Origin: Verrucomicrobiales bacterium
GTDB lineage: Bacteria; Verrucomicrobiota; Verrucomicrobiia; Verrucomicrobiales; V1-33
Assembly: GCA_028293125.1 (NCBI GenBank)
Contig: JAQGPJ010000072.1
Location: 1 to 64,000 of the forward strand
Length of the DNA stretch: 64,000 nt
Direction of reading: 5' to 3'
Shown here: positions 49,955 through 60,599 of the stretch, piece by piece
How positions within the stretch are numbered: the stretch's first letter is position 1
Layout of the letters: each line of letters starts with the position of its first letter
Notes under the pieces: model-generated
What the model was told of the DNA's origin: nothing
Database searches by the model: none
What the model saw: the letters and a program-made list of their open reading frames with translations, nothing else
Position numbers and translations under genes: made by a program

Positions 49955-52713
49955 TCCCCGACCCCCGGCGGAGCTCAAGCACACCGGCACCGGCCTTATC
50001 CCCCAATGAGGCATGGCACCAGCGGTCCGGCGTGGAAGTGCTGGCACAGCTCGGTGTCCCGGCCGCGGGACACACTGACGAAGCCGCCGCCCGGCTTCTT
50101 GCCTCCGACGGAGCCAATGAACTCAGGGAAGGAAAACGCAGCTCCCCGCTGCGGATTTTTGCCGCGCAGTTCAAAAGCCTGATCGTCTGGATTCTTATCG
50201 CCGCCGGAATCATTTCCGGACTGCTGGGGGATCCGGTGGATGCCATTGCCATCCTGGCAATTGTGGTTCTCAACGCTGTTATTGGATTCCGCCAGGAGTT
50301 TCACGCCGAACGATCCATCGCCACCCTCAAAAAAATGACCGCGCCGCAGGCAAAAGTGCGGCGCGGCGGACAGGTGATTTCTGTTCCGGCCTCTGGAATT
50401 GTGGCCGGTGACATTTTATTGCTGGAGTCCGGGGACCTTGTGGCCGCCGATGCCCGCCTTCTGAGTGCCGCTTCCCTCAAGTGCGTTGAGTCGGCGCTGA
50501 CAGGGGAGTCAGAGGCGGTGACCAAGCGGACGGAAACGTTGGAGCAGGGCGACATTCCGCTCGGCGACCGCTCCAATATGATTTTTATGGGCACCAGCGT
50601 GGCCTCGGGCACCGGAGAGGCGGTGGTGGTGGGCACCGCCATGAGGACTGAGCTGGGCCGTATTGCGGGTCTCCTCAATGAAGCTGACGCGGGCCACGAT
50701 ACTCCTCTCCAAAAGAAACTGAATGCTTTCGGGCGCATTCTGATGTGGGCGGCTCTTGGCATAGTGGCCCTGCTCTTCGGTTTGGGTTTACTGCGCGGAA
50801 ACAATCTTCCGGAGTTGTTTCTGACGGCCATCAGCCTTGCGGTGGCCGCCATGCCTGAAGGCCTTCCCGCCGTGGTCACGGTATCCCTGGCCCTGGGGGT
50901 GCGGCGCATGGCCCGCCGCCGGGTGCTGATCCGCAGGCTGGCGGCGGTGGAAACCCTTGGCTCCACCAGCGTGATCTGCACCGATAAGACCGGTACTCTG
51001 ACAGTGGGCCAAATGACCGTGCGCCGTTTTTATGTGGCGGGACAGCATTATGAGGTCACCGGTGATGGCTATGGCCCCGAAGGTGAAATCCTTTTTGAAA
51101 AACGCAAAGCGGAGGGTGGCCATCTGGCGCCGCTGCGGGAGCTGACGATGGGACTTCTTGCCTGCAACAATGCCCACCTTGCCGAACAGGATGGAAAATG
51201 GAAAGTCATTGGCGATCCCACGGAAGGGGCATTATTGGCTGCGGCTATCAAATCCGGAGGGAATCCGGAGCGCATGGCGCTGGATTTCCCGAAACAGCAC
51301 GAAATCCCTTTCGATTCCGACCGTAAACTCAGCACTGTTATCCGGAGGATGCCGGATGGAGAACTCCGGGCCTTCACCAATGGCGCTCCCGGTGAACTGC
51401 TGGCACGCTGCACTCAAATCCACACGGGCACGGAAATCCGGGCGCTGACCAAGGAGGACCGTGACCGGATTCTGGCCGAAACCTCGCTGATGGCCAGACA
51501 GGCGCTGCGCGTGCTGGGTTCGGCGTGGGGCGGGCCAACGGGCGGCCAAGCGGCCGCATTCACCTCCGCTGTCGTTGAGCGCGATATGGTTTTTGTCGGT
51601 TTGACCGGAATGTATGACCCACCGCGCAGCGAAGCCAGGGAAGCCATTTCAAAATGCCGCGCGGCCGGTGTCCGTGTGGTGATGATCACGGGGGACCACC
51701 CGAACACCGCCGCCGCCATTGCCGCTGAACTGGGCATTGCCAAGGACGCGGCCGCCGTGACGGGGGCCGAGCTTGAGAAAATGACGGAAGAGGAGCTGCG
51801 GGACCGGGTGGCCGGCACCGCGGTTTACGCGCGTGTCACCGCAGGACATAAGCTGCGCATCATCCGGGCGCTGAAGGCCAGGGGCGAGGTTGTGGCCATG
51901 ACCGGTGACGGGGTGAACGATGCCCCCGCGATCAAGGGGGCGGATATCGGCATCGCCATGGGCCAAGCCGGAACGGAAGTGGCCAAGCAGGCGGCGGACA
52001 TGATTATCACCGACGATAACTTCGCCACCATCGTCACCGCCGTGGAGGAGGGGCGGGGCATTTACGACAACATCCGAAAAACACTCCAGTATCTTTTAGC
52101 GGGCAATACGGCGGAGCTGCTGCTTATGACACTTTGCGTGGTGGCGGGGCTGCCCATGCCATTGTTGCCCATCCACCTGCTTTGGATTAATCTTGTCACC
52201 GACGGGCTGCCCGCGCTTTGCCTCGCCACCGATCCCATCGACTCCGGCGTGATGACGCGGCGACCGCGGCACCGCGCTGAACGGATTGCAAACCGCGGAT
52301 TCCTGAATGCGATGCTCCTGACCGGACTCCTCACGGCGGGCACCGCGTTTGGTGTATACATTCACATGCTGAAACACGGGACACCTGAAACCGCCCGGAC
52401 CTGGGCTTTCACCGTGCTGGTCTTCGCGGAGCTTCTCAGAGCCTTCGGCGCCCGCAGTGAATGGACTCCTGTCTGGCGTATTCCTCTTTTGACAAACATA
52501 AACCTTGTTCTGGTGGTGGCTGCCTCCTTCGGGCTGCAAATAGGGAGCCTGCACAATGAGACTTTCGGGCGCTTCCTGAAAACGGTCTCCATCCCCTGGA
52601 GCGATAATTTCACACTCCTGGCCCTGGGTGCCATTCCGCTTCTTGTGCTGGAACTGGTCAAAGTGATCCGGAAGTCCGCCCGCAAAACGGCGGTGAATGA
52701 TGCCAATCTATGA
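49942..52713 (+). CDS. P2A-type cation-translocating ATPase (Ca2+/Mn2+-type)
   Basis: 923 residues, overlapping the permease gene by 13 bp. N-terminal cation ATPase domain (~25-95), actuator motif with [13 protein letters not shown] (about 188), membrane motif [12 protein letters not shown] (about 308) characteristic of P2A pumps, phosphorylation motif [13 protein letters not shown] (about 347), hinge [20 protein letters not shown] (about 654). C-terminal membrane domain with [20 protein letters not shown]. Likely exports Ca2+ or Mn2+. Transcribed with phosphoketolase (ATGA overlap). Confidence 0.9.
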   Translation: MEAVIPDPRRSSSTPAPALSPNEAWHQRSGVEVLAQLGVPAAGHTDEAAARLLASDGANELREGKRSSPLRIFAAQFKSLIVWILIAAGIISGLLGDPVDAIAILAIVVLNAVIGFRQEFHAERSIATLKKMTAPQAKVRRGGQVISVPASGIVAGDILLLESGDLVAADARLLSAASLKCVESALTGESEAVTKRTETLEQGDIPLGDRSNMIFMGTSVASGTGEAVVVGTAMRTELGRIAGLLNEADAGHDTPLQKKLNAFGRILMWAALGIVALLFGLGLLRGNNLPELFLTAISLAVAAMPEGLPAVVTVSLALGVRRMARRRVLIRRLAAVETLGSTSVICTDKTGTLTVGQMTVRRFYVAGQHYEVTGDGYGPEGEILFEKRKAEGGHLAPLRELTMGLLACNNAHLAEQDGKWKVIGDPTEGALLAAAIKSGGNPERMALDFPKQHEIPFDSDRKLSTVIRRMPDGELRAFTNGAPGELLARCTQIHTGTEIRALTKEDRDRILAETSLMARQALRVLGSAWGGPTGGQAAAFTSAVVERDMVFVGLTGMYDPPRSEAREAISKCRAAGVRVVMITGDHPNTAAAIAAELGIAKDAAAVTGAELEKMTEEELRDRVAGTAVYARVTAGHKLRIIRALKARGEVVAMTGDGVNDAPAIKGADIGIAMGQAGTEVAKQAADMIITDDNFATIVTAVEEGRGIYDNIRKTLQYLLAGNTAELLLMTLCVVAGLPMPLLPIHLLWINLVTDGLPALCLATDPIDSGVMTRRPRHRAERIANRGFLNAMLLTGLLTAGTAFGVYIHMLKHGTPETARTWAFTVLVFAELLRAFGARSEWTPVWRIPLLTNINLVLVVAASFGLQIGSLHNETFGRFLKTVSIPWSDNFTLLALGAIPLLVLELVKVIRKSARKTAVNDANL

Positions 52714-55097
52714 AAACCAACACCCTGACCCCGGACCTGCTGCGGAAAACCGACGCCTACTGGCGCGCCGCCAACTACGTCTCAGCCGGTCAGATGTATC
52801 TCTGTGACAATCCTCTGCTCCGGCGGCCGCTCGTCCTGACGGATGTGAAGCGCATGCTGCTCGGGCATTGGGGAACCACGCCGGGACAGAACTTCATTTA
52901 CGCGCATTTGAACCGCTTGATCCGAAAATATGATTTGGATATGATCTACGTTTCCGGTCCCGGCCATGGCGGGCCGGCAGTGGTGGGCAACACTTATCTG
53001 GAGGGCAGCTACAGCGAGGTTTATCCCGATATCAGTCAGGATGAAGAGGGACTGCGGAAACTTTTCCATCAGTTTTCCTTTCCCGGCGGCATTCCAAGTC
53101 ATGCCTCTCCGGAGACTCCCGGCTCCATCCATGAGGGCGGGGAACTGGGATATTCCCTCAGTCATTCGTTTGGAGCGGTGTTCGACAATCCCGGCCTCAT
53201 CGTGGCCTGCGTGGTGGGCGACGGCGAGGCGGAGACGGGGCCGCTGGCCACGGCGTGGCATTCCAACAAATTCCTGGATCCCGTCACTGACGGCGCGGTG
53301 CTGCCGATTCTCCACCTCAACGGCTACAAAATCGCCAACCCGACGGTGCTGGCGCGCATCACCCGCCCGGAGCTGGACCAGCTTTTCCGGGGTTACGGAT
53401 GGACCCCGTATTTTGTGGAGCATGAGGAGGCGGATCTCATGCATGAGGCCATGGCCGCGACGCTGGACGATGCCGTGGAGGAGATCAGACGCATCCAGCA
53501 GGAAAACCGCGCCCACGGCAACGGCACCCGTCCACGCTGGCCGATGATCGTGCTCACCTCCCCAAAAGGATGGACGGGCCCCAAAATGGTGGATGGAACG
53601 CGGATTGAGGGCACTTTCCGCGCGCATCAGGTGCCTATTTCCGATCCGTCCGCCCATCCTGAGCATCTCGCCCTGCTGGAGGCATGGTTAAGGAGTTACC
53701 GGCCGGAGGAGCTTTTTGATGAACTTGGCCGGCTTAAACCGGAACTGGCGGAGCTCGCGCCGGAAGGCGCGCGGCGTATGGGGGCCAATCCCCATGCCAA
53801 CGGCGGTTTGCTGCTCCGCGATCTGAGGATGCCGGATTTCCGGAACTACGGCGTGAAGGTTTCCGCTCCGGGAGTCAGAGGCATCGGAGACACGCACGTG
53901 CTGGGAAAATTCCTGCGGGATGTGGCAAAGCTCAATGAGGCCCAGCGCAACTTCCGCGTCTTTGGTCCTGATGAAACTCTCTCCAACGGTTTGGAGGCGC
54001 TTTTTGAAGTGACCGCGCGACAGTGGGACGCCGCAACTTTGGAAGATGACGAATTTCTCGCCCCCACCGGCCGCGTGATGGAGATGCTCAGCGAGCACCA
54101 GTGCGAGGGATGGCTTGAAGGTTATCTGCTGACGGGGAGACACGGGATTTTTAATTGTTACGAGGCATTCATCCATATAATCGACTCCATGTTCAACCAG
54201 CATGCGAAATGGTTGAAAGTGACTTCACACCTGCCTTGGCGGCGTCCCATCGCTTCCCTGAATTATCTGCTGGCCTCGCATGTCTGGCGGCAGGACCACA
54301 ATGGATTCACGCATCAGGATCCCGGTTTTCTGGATGTGGTCGTCAATAAGAAGGCTGCCATTGTGCGCGTTTATCTGCCACCGGACGCCAATTGCCTCCT
54401 CTCGGTGATGGACCACTGCCTGCGCAGCCGCCATTACGTCAATGTGGTCATTGCGGGGAAACATCCGGCGCCCCAGTGGCTGGCCATGGAGGCGGCCGTG
54501 AAACATTGCATTGCCGGAATCGGCATCTGGCAGTGGGCCAGCAACGACCAGGGCATCGCGCCGGACGTGGTTATGGCCTGTTGCGGGGACGTTCCCACCT
54601 TGGAAACGCTCGCCGCCGTCTCCATTCTGCGGGAGGAACTGCCGCAACTGAAAATCCGGGTGGTCAATGTTGTCGACCTCATGAGACTCCAGCCGGAACG
54701 CGAGCACCCTCATGGCCTGAGCGACCAGGACTTTGACGAACTCTTCACCAAAGACAAACCAGTCATTTTTGCCTTCCACGCTTACCCTTGGCTTATCCAC
54801 CGGCTGACCTACCGGCGCACCAACCACTGCAATCTCCACGTCCGGGGCTACAAGGAGGAGGGGACCATCACCACGCCCTTCGACATGACCGTGCTCAACG
54901 AAATCGACCGCTTTCATCTCGTGATGGACGCCATTGACCGCCTGCCGCAGACCGGTGAGAAGGGACTCTATCTGAAACAGCGCCTCAAGCAAAAGCTGAT
55001 TGAGCACAAGCTGCATATCGGTCAATACGGGGAGGACATGCCGGAAATCCGCCTATGGCAATGGACTCCCGCCCTTCCCGGTCCCGCGGCTCCTTAA
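52710..55097 (+). CDS. xfp: Phosphoketolase (xylulose-5-P / fructose-6-P)
   Basis: 795 residues, usual length for the family. Thiamine-diphosphate enzyme that splits xylulose 5-phosphate or fructose 6-phosphate with phosphate to acetyl phosphate plus glyceraldehyde 3-P or erythrose 4-P. Signatures: [20 protein letters not shown] (about 48-67), [28 protein letters not shown] (about 147-166), [20 protein letters not shown] (about 171-190), [29 protein letters not shown] (Glu and Gly/His residues about 462-481). With ackA upstream it forms a complete acetyl-phosphate-to-ATP branch. Confidence 0.95.
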   Translation: MKTNTLTPDLLRKTDAYWRAANYVSAGQMYLCDNPLLRRPLVLTDVKRMLLGHWGTTPGQNFIYAHLNRLIRKYDLDMIYVSGPGHGGPAVVGNTYLEGSYSEVYPDISQDEEGLRKLFHQFSFPGGIPSHASPETPGSIHEGGELGYSLSHSFGAVFDNPGLIVACVVGDGEAETGPLATAWHSNKFLDPVTDGAVLPILHLNGYKIANPTVLARITRPELDQLFRGYGWTPYFVEHEEADLMHEAMAATLDDAVEEIRRIQQENRAHGNGTRPRWPMIVLTSPKGWTGPKMVDGTRIEGTFRAHQVPISDPSAHPEHLALLEAWLRSYRPEELFDELGRLKPELAELAPEGARRMGANPHANGGLLLRDLRMPDFRNYGVKVSAPGVRGIGDTHVLGKFLRDVAKLNEAQRNFRVFGPDETLSNGLEALFEVTARQWDAATLEDDEFLAPTGRVMEMLSEHQCEGWLEGYLLTGRHGIFNCYEAFIHIIDSMFNQHAKWLKVTSHLPWRRPIASLNYLLASHVWRQDHNGFTHQDPGFLDVVVNKKAAIVRVYLPPDANCLLSVMDHCLRSRHYVNVVIAGKHPAPQWLAMEAAVKHCIAGIGIWQWASNDQGIAPDVVMACCGDVPTLETLAAVSILREELPQLKIRVVNVVDLMRLQPEREHPHGLSDQDFDELFTKDKPVIFAFHAYPWLIHRLTYRRTNHCNLHVRGYKEEGTITTPFDMTVLNEIDRFHLVMDAIDRLPQTGEKGLYLKQRLKQKLIEHKLHIGQYGEDMPEIRLWQWTPALPGPAAP

Positions 55098-55162
55098 TTC
55101 CGGGGCTCAAAGGCTGATCCTGCCCGGACATTTTTCACCAAGGCGCTTTCCGTGATCCGATC

Positions 55163-57769
55163 ATGCACTTTCCGCAAAAACCAAACTTGGCGAAGGCCAC
55201 GGATCAGTCCATTCATTTCCCGCCCATCCTGGCGGAGGCCGCAATGCTGGACAGCAACGGGGTTTTCACCCGGATGGGGACGACGGCCCAGGGACTGAGC
55301 GCAGGAGAGGCCGCCAGGCGTCTACGGGAAACCGGCTCCAACGTAGTGGCGGAAAGCGGGCATCATGGCTGGTTTTGGCGTCTGGCCACCGCCATGGGCA
55401 ATCCGCTGGTGATTCTGCTCATAGTGCTCTCAGCTGTCTCTTTCGCCACCGGCGATCCCCGCGCTGGAAGTGTGATGGCGGTCATGGTGATCCTCGGGGT
55501 GTTGCTGCGCTTTGTACAGGAAACGCGCGCGGACTCGGCGGCAGAGCAACTCAAGGCCATGATCAATGTCACGGCGACCGTCCTGCGGGACGGCAGGGCT
55601 CTGGAAACACCGCTCAGTCAGCTGGTGCCCGGCGATGTGGTGAATCTTTCCGCCGGCGACATGATTCCGGCGGATGTGCGGCTGATCGCGGCCAAGGATT
55701 TGTTTGTGTCACAGGGCACCCTGACAGGTGAATCGCTGCCGGTTGAGAAATTCGGCCATGCTGAGCCGCAGTCCGGTCTTTCGCCTCTGGAACTGAAGGG
55801 AATCTGCTTTCTGGGCACCAGTGTGGAGAGCGGGGCGGCCACCGCCGTGATCCTGGCGACCGGAGCCCGGACTTATTTCGGCAGCATGGCGGGCAGTATC
55901 GCCAGCGAGGTCGCACCCACCAATTTCGACAGAGGTGTGAAGCAGTTCACCTGGCTGATGATCCGGTTCATGATGGTAATGGTGCCGCTGGTCCTGCTCA
56001 TCAACGGCCTCACCAAACATAACTGGCATGAGGCCTTCCTCTTCTCCATCGCCGTCGCGGTGGGCATGACGCCGGAGATGCTGCCCATGATCATCTCGGT
56101 CTGCCTGTCCAAAGGCGCGCTCGCCATGTCCCGGAAAAAAGTGATCGTGAAGCGGCTCAGCGCGATTCAGAATTTCGGGGCCATGGATGTGCTGTGCACC
56201 GATAAAACCGGCACTCTGACCATGGACCAGGTCATCCTGCAGCGACACTGCGATGTGATGCGGCAGGAAAACAGCGAGGTGTTCCGGGACGCCTATCTCA
56301 TCGCTCATTTTCAAACCGGACTTAAAAATCTGCTCGACCGCGCCATCCTGGATCATCCGGACGCCAACGATAAAATCATCAGCGGCTTCAGCAAAGTGGA
56401 TGAGATTCCCTTCGATTTTGCGCGCCGGATGATGTCGGTGGTGGTGCGGAAACCTGATGGAGAGCATCAGCTTTTGACCAAAGGCGCGCCCGAAGCGGTT
56501 TTTCCCCGATGTGAATTTTTCGATTTGAATGGTCGGATATCCCCCATGGATCCCGCCCGCGCCGCCGAGCTGATTCATCATTACCAGGAACTGAGCGCGG
56601 AGGGCTTCCGCGTGCTCGCCGTCGCCCACAAGCATCTGGAGGCCGGGGAATTCATCTCCAAGGATGACGAGTGCGGCCTGACGCTCAAAGGTTATGTCGC
56701 GTTTCTGGATCCACCGAAGGACAGTGCGGCGGGAGCCCTGGCGGCATTGCGGGATCATGGCGTCACGGTGAAGGTCCTGACGGGCGACAACGATCTTGTC
56801 ACCCGCAAGGTTTGCCGGGAAGTCGGACTGAACGCCGGCGCCATCCTCCTCGGCGGCATGGTCGAATCCATGTCCGATGCCGAACTTGCCCAGGCGGTGG
56901 AGACCACCCACATTTTTGCCCGACTCTCTCCGGCTCACAAACAGCGGATTATTCTCGCGCTCCAGCACAATGGGCATGTCGTCGGTTTCATGGGCGATGG
57001 AATCAACGACGCCCCCGCTCTGCATGTGGCCGACGTGAGCATTTCGGTGGATTCGGCCGTGGACATCGCCAAGGCCGCAGCCTCCATGATTCTGCTGGAA
57101 AAAGACCTGATGGTTCTCGATGACGGGGTGATCGAAGGCCGAAAGGTCTTCGTGAATATCCTCAAATATGTCCGCATGGGTGCCAGCTCCAGCTTCGGCA
57201 ACATGTTCAGCATGCTCGGCGCGAGCATGTTTCTGCCCTTCGTTCCCATGGCTCCCATTCAGGTGCTGACAAACAATCTGCTTTACGATTTCTCCCAGGT
57301 GCCAATTCCCACCGACACCGTGGACCCGGACCAGACCAGCGCACCTCGCCCTTGGCACATTGGGGACATCCGGAGGTTTGTTCTTTTTATCGGCCCCATC
57401 AGCTCAATTTTTGACTACACCACTTTTTTTGTGATGCTTTATGTTTTTGGCTGCTGGGACCCGGCGCGCGCACCGCTTTTTCAGACTGGATGGTTTGTGG
57501 AGTCCCTGATCACGCAGACTCTTATTGTGCATGTCATCCGCACCGACCGCATTCCCTTTTTCCAAGGCTGCGCCAGCTGGCAGCTCACGGTGACCACCGC
57601 CGTGATCATCGGCATCGCCGCGTGGCTTCCCTTCTCCCCCTTCGCCCCGGTCCTCGGATTCACCGCCCTGCCGCCCCTTTACTGGCCCATCCTGCTGGTC
57701 ACTCTGTTTTGCTATATTTTCCTAACCCAAGCTATGAAAATGTGGCTGATCCGCAAAGCGTGGCTTTGA
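55163..57769 (+). CDS. mgtA: Magnesium-translocating P-type ATPase (MgtA/MgtB type)
   Basis: 868 residues. N-terminal cation ATPase region, actuator TGESLPVEKF, membrane motif VGMTPEMLPMIISVCLSKGA (about 296-315), specific for MgtA-type P3B pumps rather than P2A (PEGLPA). Phosphorylation motif [16 protein letters not shown] (about 346), hinge MGDGINDAPALHVADVSISV (about 612), and the C-terminal NNLLYDFSQVPIPTD typical of MgtA. Imports Mg2+. 65 bp separate it from phosphoketolase; no Mg-sensing leader is visible there, so it is probably in the same unit. Confidence 0.92.
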   Translation: MHFPQKPNLAKATDQSIHFPPILAEAAMLDSNGVFTRMGTTAQGLSAGEAARRLRETGSNVVAESGHHGWFWRLATAMGNPLVILLIVLSAVSFATGDPRAGSVMAVMVILGVLLRFVQETRADSAAEQLKAMINVTATVLRDGRALETPLSQLVPGDVVNLSAGDMIPADVRLIAAKDLFVSQGTLTGESLPVEKFGHAEPQSGLSPLELKGICFLGTSVESGAATAVILATGARTYFGSMAGSIASEVAPTNFDRGVKQFTWLMIRFMMVMVPLVLLINGLTKHNWHEAFLFSIAVAVGMTPEMLPMIISVCLSKGALAMSRKKVIVKRLSAIQNFGAMDVLCTDKTGTLTMDQVILQRHCDVMRQENSEVFRDAYLIAHFQTGLKNLLDRAILDHPDANDKIISGFSKVDEIPFDFARRMMSVVVRKPDGEHQLLTKGAPEAVFPRCEFFDLNGRISPMDPARAAELIHHYQELSAEGFRVLAVAHKHLEAGEFISKDDECGLTLKGYVAFLDPPKDSAAGALAALRDHGVTVKVLTGDNDLVTRKVCREVGLNAGAILLGGMVESMSDAELAQAVETTHIFARLSPAHKQRIILALQHNGHVVGFMGDGINDAPALHVADVSISVDSAVDIAKAAASMILLEKDLMVLDDGVIEGRKVFVNILKYVRMGASSSFGNMFSMLGASMFLPFVPMAPIQVLTNNLLYDFSQVPIPTDTVDPDQTSAPRPWHIGDIRRFVLFIGPISSIFDYTTFFVMLYVFGCWDPARAPLFQTGWFVESLITQTLIVHVIRTDRIPFFQGCASWQLTVTTAVIIGIAAWLPFSPFAPVLGFTALPPLYWPILLVTLFCYIFLTQAMKMWLIRKAWL

Positions 57770-57778
57770 GAAAATTTG

Positions 57779-57807
57779 GTCACGAAACATAAGTTATGTT
57801 TCGTGAC
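57779..57807. repeat. 29-nt near-perfect palindrome downstream of mgtA
   Basis: Arms GTCACGAAACATAA and TTATGTTTCGTGAC, perfect over 14 bp with a single central G, 9 nt after the mgtA stop. Stable as a hairpin, but no T-run follows, and it is also a good symmetric DNA-binding site. Terminator or operator; not decided. Confidence 0.6.
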
Positions 57808-58468
57808 GTAATTGATTAGCGGATGAAAATTGCCATGGGCGTCATGAGGTAGTCCCCGAACTTCGGCCATTTTGACGCTGATTTAAGCTATGGGAGCGGG
57901 CAGTGATGCTTGTTTGCGCGTATGTTTCCATATGTCAAGTCCAATGCGGCAGCCGTCTGGCTCAATGGCTTTCCATTGAATTCCTGAATCCACCTGTAAA
58001 TTCTTTAAAAATTTGCCTTCCGGCCGCAGGGCTCCACCGTGTCCTCTGTTTTGCCGCATTGGACCCGGCCTGGGGTAGTTGCAAAAGGTTGGCCATGAAC
58101 AGCCTGCTCAGCGGGCAAACTGGATGAACTGGCTGTCGTGTGGAGCCTCAGTCATGGGGAGAAGGAGCCGGACGATGGAACAACGCATCAGCCCGCCGCC
58201 TTTCCGGCGCGCCGGGATGCCCCGGTTTGGACGTGTTGACTGACACTCCTTCAGGTTTGATGGGCTGGTTGCGGGCGTGACCTCTCAAAGCTGACGCCGG
58301 GAGACGGACCGGAGAAAAGTCTGTGGTCATGAATCAACATCTGCCCCTCCTGCGGGATCGGATGGAAAAGCGCAGGCTATCCGCCGGGCGGAATCCCGTG
58401 TTTGCCGGGCATCCCTGTGGGGGATTACAATGTTTCCCCAAAGCCGCATTTTTCGTTATCCGTGAGTC
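57808..58468. other. Gene-free spacer
   Basis: About 660 bp between the palindrome and the DUF72 gene. No frame has protein-like composition on either strand, and I recognise no RNA gene or repeat. Possibly worn-down sequence. Confidence 0.4.
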
Positions 58469-59338
58469 ATGATCCGCATTGGAACCGCCAGCTGGGCTGA
58501 CCCTGAATTTGTCCGGGACTGGTATCCCGCGAAACTGCCGGCCGCAAAACGCCTGCCGTGGTATGCGGAGCATTTAAACTATGTGGAGGTGAACTCCTCC
58601 TTCTATGCCATTCCGGCGGCCAAATCGGTCCGCGGCTGGGCTGAGAACACGCCGGAGGGATTTCTGTTCGACGTGAAGCTGCACCGGCTCTTCTCCCATC
58701 ACATGGCGCGTTCCGACACTCTGCCCAAGGACCTGCGGCCGCTGGCCTCTGTGAACCCGCGTGGAAATGTCATTCCCACCCCGGAGCTGATCCTGGCGAT
58801 GGCCGAGCGCACATGTGAGGAACTTCACCCCCTGCGGGCGGCGGGGAAACTGGGAGTGCTCCTGCTCCAGCTGTCGCCATCCTTCAGTCCCCACAAGGCA
58901 CAGCTGGAGAGCTTGGACACCCTTCTGGGGGCGTTTCCCAGTTTCAAGGTGGCCGTGGAGCTGCGCAACCGCAACTGGATGGAGGAGGGACAGAAGGCGA
59001 AAACGGTGAGGTTTTTCACCTCGCGCAAAATCCCCATGGTCCTGGTGGACACACCGGAAAGCGGACACTTCACCGTGATGCCCGCACTGAACATCATCAC
59101 CGATCCGGAAACCGCCTACCTGCGGCTGCATGGCCGGGATGAGGAGTTCTATTTAACAGGCAAAACCGTCGCCGAGCGGTTCAACTATCTGTATTCGGAG
59201 GATGAGCTGCAGGGTATCGCTGAGCGTGTAAAAGGTCTCGCCGCAAGGGCCGGGGAGGTCCGCGTGGCTTTCAACAACAACCATTCGGACTATGCGCCGA
59301 AGGCGGCCATGAGGCTGCGGGAAATTCTGCAGGCCTGA
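58469..59338 (+). CDS. DUF72 domain-containing protein (YecE-like)
   Basis: 289 residues, full length. IRIGTASWADPEFVRDWYPA, LNYVEVNSSFYAIPA, GFLFDVKLHRLFSHH, GVLLLQLSPSF, VAVELRNRNWM and YLRLHGRD are the conserved blocks of DUF72, a TIM-barrel family with an unknown reaction (fold resembles xylose isomerase-like or nuclease-like barrels). It stands alone, in the same direction as mgtA but 700 bp away. Confidence 0.92.
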   Translation: MIRIGTASWADPEFVRDWYPAKLPAAKRLPWYAEHLNYVEVNSSFYAIPAAKSVRGWAENTPEGFLFDVKLHRLFSHHMARSDTLPKDLRPLASVNPRGNVIPTPELILAMAERTCEELHPLRAAGKLGVLLLQLSPSFSPHKAQLESLDTLLGAFPSFKVAVELRNRNWMEEGQKAKTVRFFTSRKIPMVLVDTPESGHFTVMPALNIITDPETAYLRLHGRDEEFYLTGKTVAERFNYLYSEDELQGIAERVKGLAARAGEVRVAFNNNHSDYAPKAAMRLREILQA

Positions 59339-59747
59339 GCCTTTGCATGCCGGGCGGGCGGCGCTTCGCTCAACATCCGGATTTTTCCGGCGGGGAGAGT
59401 GACGATTTGAACGGCGGGAGAACCAACCTGCGATGAAGTATGGGAACCAATAGTGATGACTGGATTTCCGGCTTTCCCCCCGGCCGAAGGACCCCTCGCG
59501 GGGCAGATGTCCAACTTGGCAAGGACGTGTGGACCACAATTGCTGAAGGTAAACCCCAGCCATTCCTCCACCCGCTCCAACTGCCGGCCATGGCGGAGAG
59601 TTTACGCCCGGCGGGCAAGGGGGGCGCATCACGCCGCCCGGATGAATCTCAAGCGGAGCGGCTACGCAGGCCTTTGGGGATCAGGTTTTTTTCATTACGG
59701 CATTTCTTTTATGCATGCGGTGGGCCGCACCGCGCCGTTTACTTTGC
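59339..59747. other. Gene-free spacer
   Basis: About 410 bp with no frame I can support. A run of T (TTTTTTT near 59686) precedes the small gene at 59748. Confidence 0.35.
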
Positions 59748-60044
59748 ATGAACTCATCCTCAAAGCCCTTCCCTCCCTCCACCAGCGACAAATCCAGTCC
59801 TGCAGAATCTCCCCGCGAAGGGAACACCAATCTCAAACCCGAGGATTTTCCCTCCGGCGACGAAGAGGACCGGGAGGGCGGAAATGCCGGCCCTGAGGAA
59901 AAGCGGCAGCCTGATGGCAGAACGCCCCGCGAAAATCCATCTCTTTCCGAGGTGGAGAAAAATGACGCTGCAGATTGGACGAAACGGACGCCGGCGGGCA
60001 CACCCATAAAACCAGGGACCGAGAATCCCACCACCTACAAGTAG
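59748..60044 (+). CDS. Possible small disordered hydrophilic protein
   Basis: 98 codons from ATG 59748. Very rich in S, P, E, D and K (e.g. PEDFPSGDEEDREGGN, ENPSLSEVEKNDAADW), no hydrophobic segment. The uniform bias is unlike the antisense noise elsewhere, so a real intrinsically disordered protein is plausible. No homologue comes to mind. Confidence 0.4.
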   Translation: MNSSSKPFPPSTSDKSSPAESPREGNTNLKPEDFPSGDEEDREGGNAGPEEKRQPDGRTPRENPSLSEVEKNDAADWTKRTPAGTPIKPGTENPTTYK

Positions 60045-60392
60045 CAAGGATTTGTTTCTGACAAAACACACAGTCCTTTTTCCCTTTTCTGTGAGCCCCC
60101 GGTAATAAAACATTCCTGGGTTTTGAACGTTCCTGCAAATCAGGGGCATCCGTCACTGCTGAGAAGGCTCCCAAAAACTCCCTTCGGGCTTCTGCGAACT
60201 CCTTTAACAGGAAAAAGATGGGTTTTGCTGCGCAGTCGGAACCCCTGCGCCATTTTTCATCTGCATTTTCCGGGCCAGTATCCCACCAGCGGGTGGCGCT
60301 TTTGGAAACCAAAATCTTTAGAGACTTCTCAGGCACCGGTTTCCACCGGAGAAAATCCACCAAGTCTGCCGCCACGCCCAAAGGGAGGCGGT

Positions 60393-60534
60393 GTCACCAT
60401 GCCAGAGCTGGATGGCCACAGTATGCTGCGCGAGCTGCGGGAGGATCCAAGCCAGCGTGAACACGCCCTTCATTTTCCTGACCGCCCGCGGCTAGTGCGC
60501 GGACCTGCACACCGGCATGAATCCGGGAGGGCGG
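60393..60534 (+). pseudogene. Remnant of a response-regulator receiver domain
   Basis: Reads VTMPELDGHSMLRELREDPS, then after a one-base shift NTPFIFLTARG, a TAG, and CADLHTGMNPGG. This is the middle of a CheY-like receiver (D-x-x-MPxLDG, then FLTAR with the Thr/Ala switch, then the 'GMNxG' loop). The phosphoacceptor strand and both ends are gone. Clearly dead. Confidence 0.65.
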
Positions 60535-60599
60535 GAAGCCTTCCCTCAGCTGCCGCCGGGTTTGGGCGCAGTCCCCTTTCCCGCAGGCTCCATTCCTTT

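Noticed and set aside
55098-55162. Mg-sensing riboswitch or leader peptide upstream of mgtA
   Set aside because: The gap from phosphoketolase is only 65 bp and shows no M-box-like structure or short leader frame; only a weak hairpin (55100-55137) before a T-run.
57808-58468. tRNA, small RNA or IS fragment in the spacer after mgtA
   Set aside because: No cloverleaf, terminal inverted repeats or transposase-like peptide could be found by eye.
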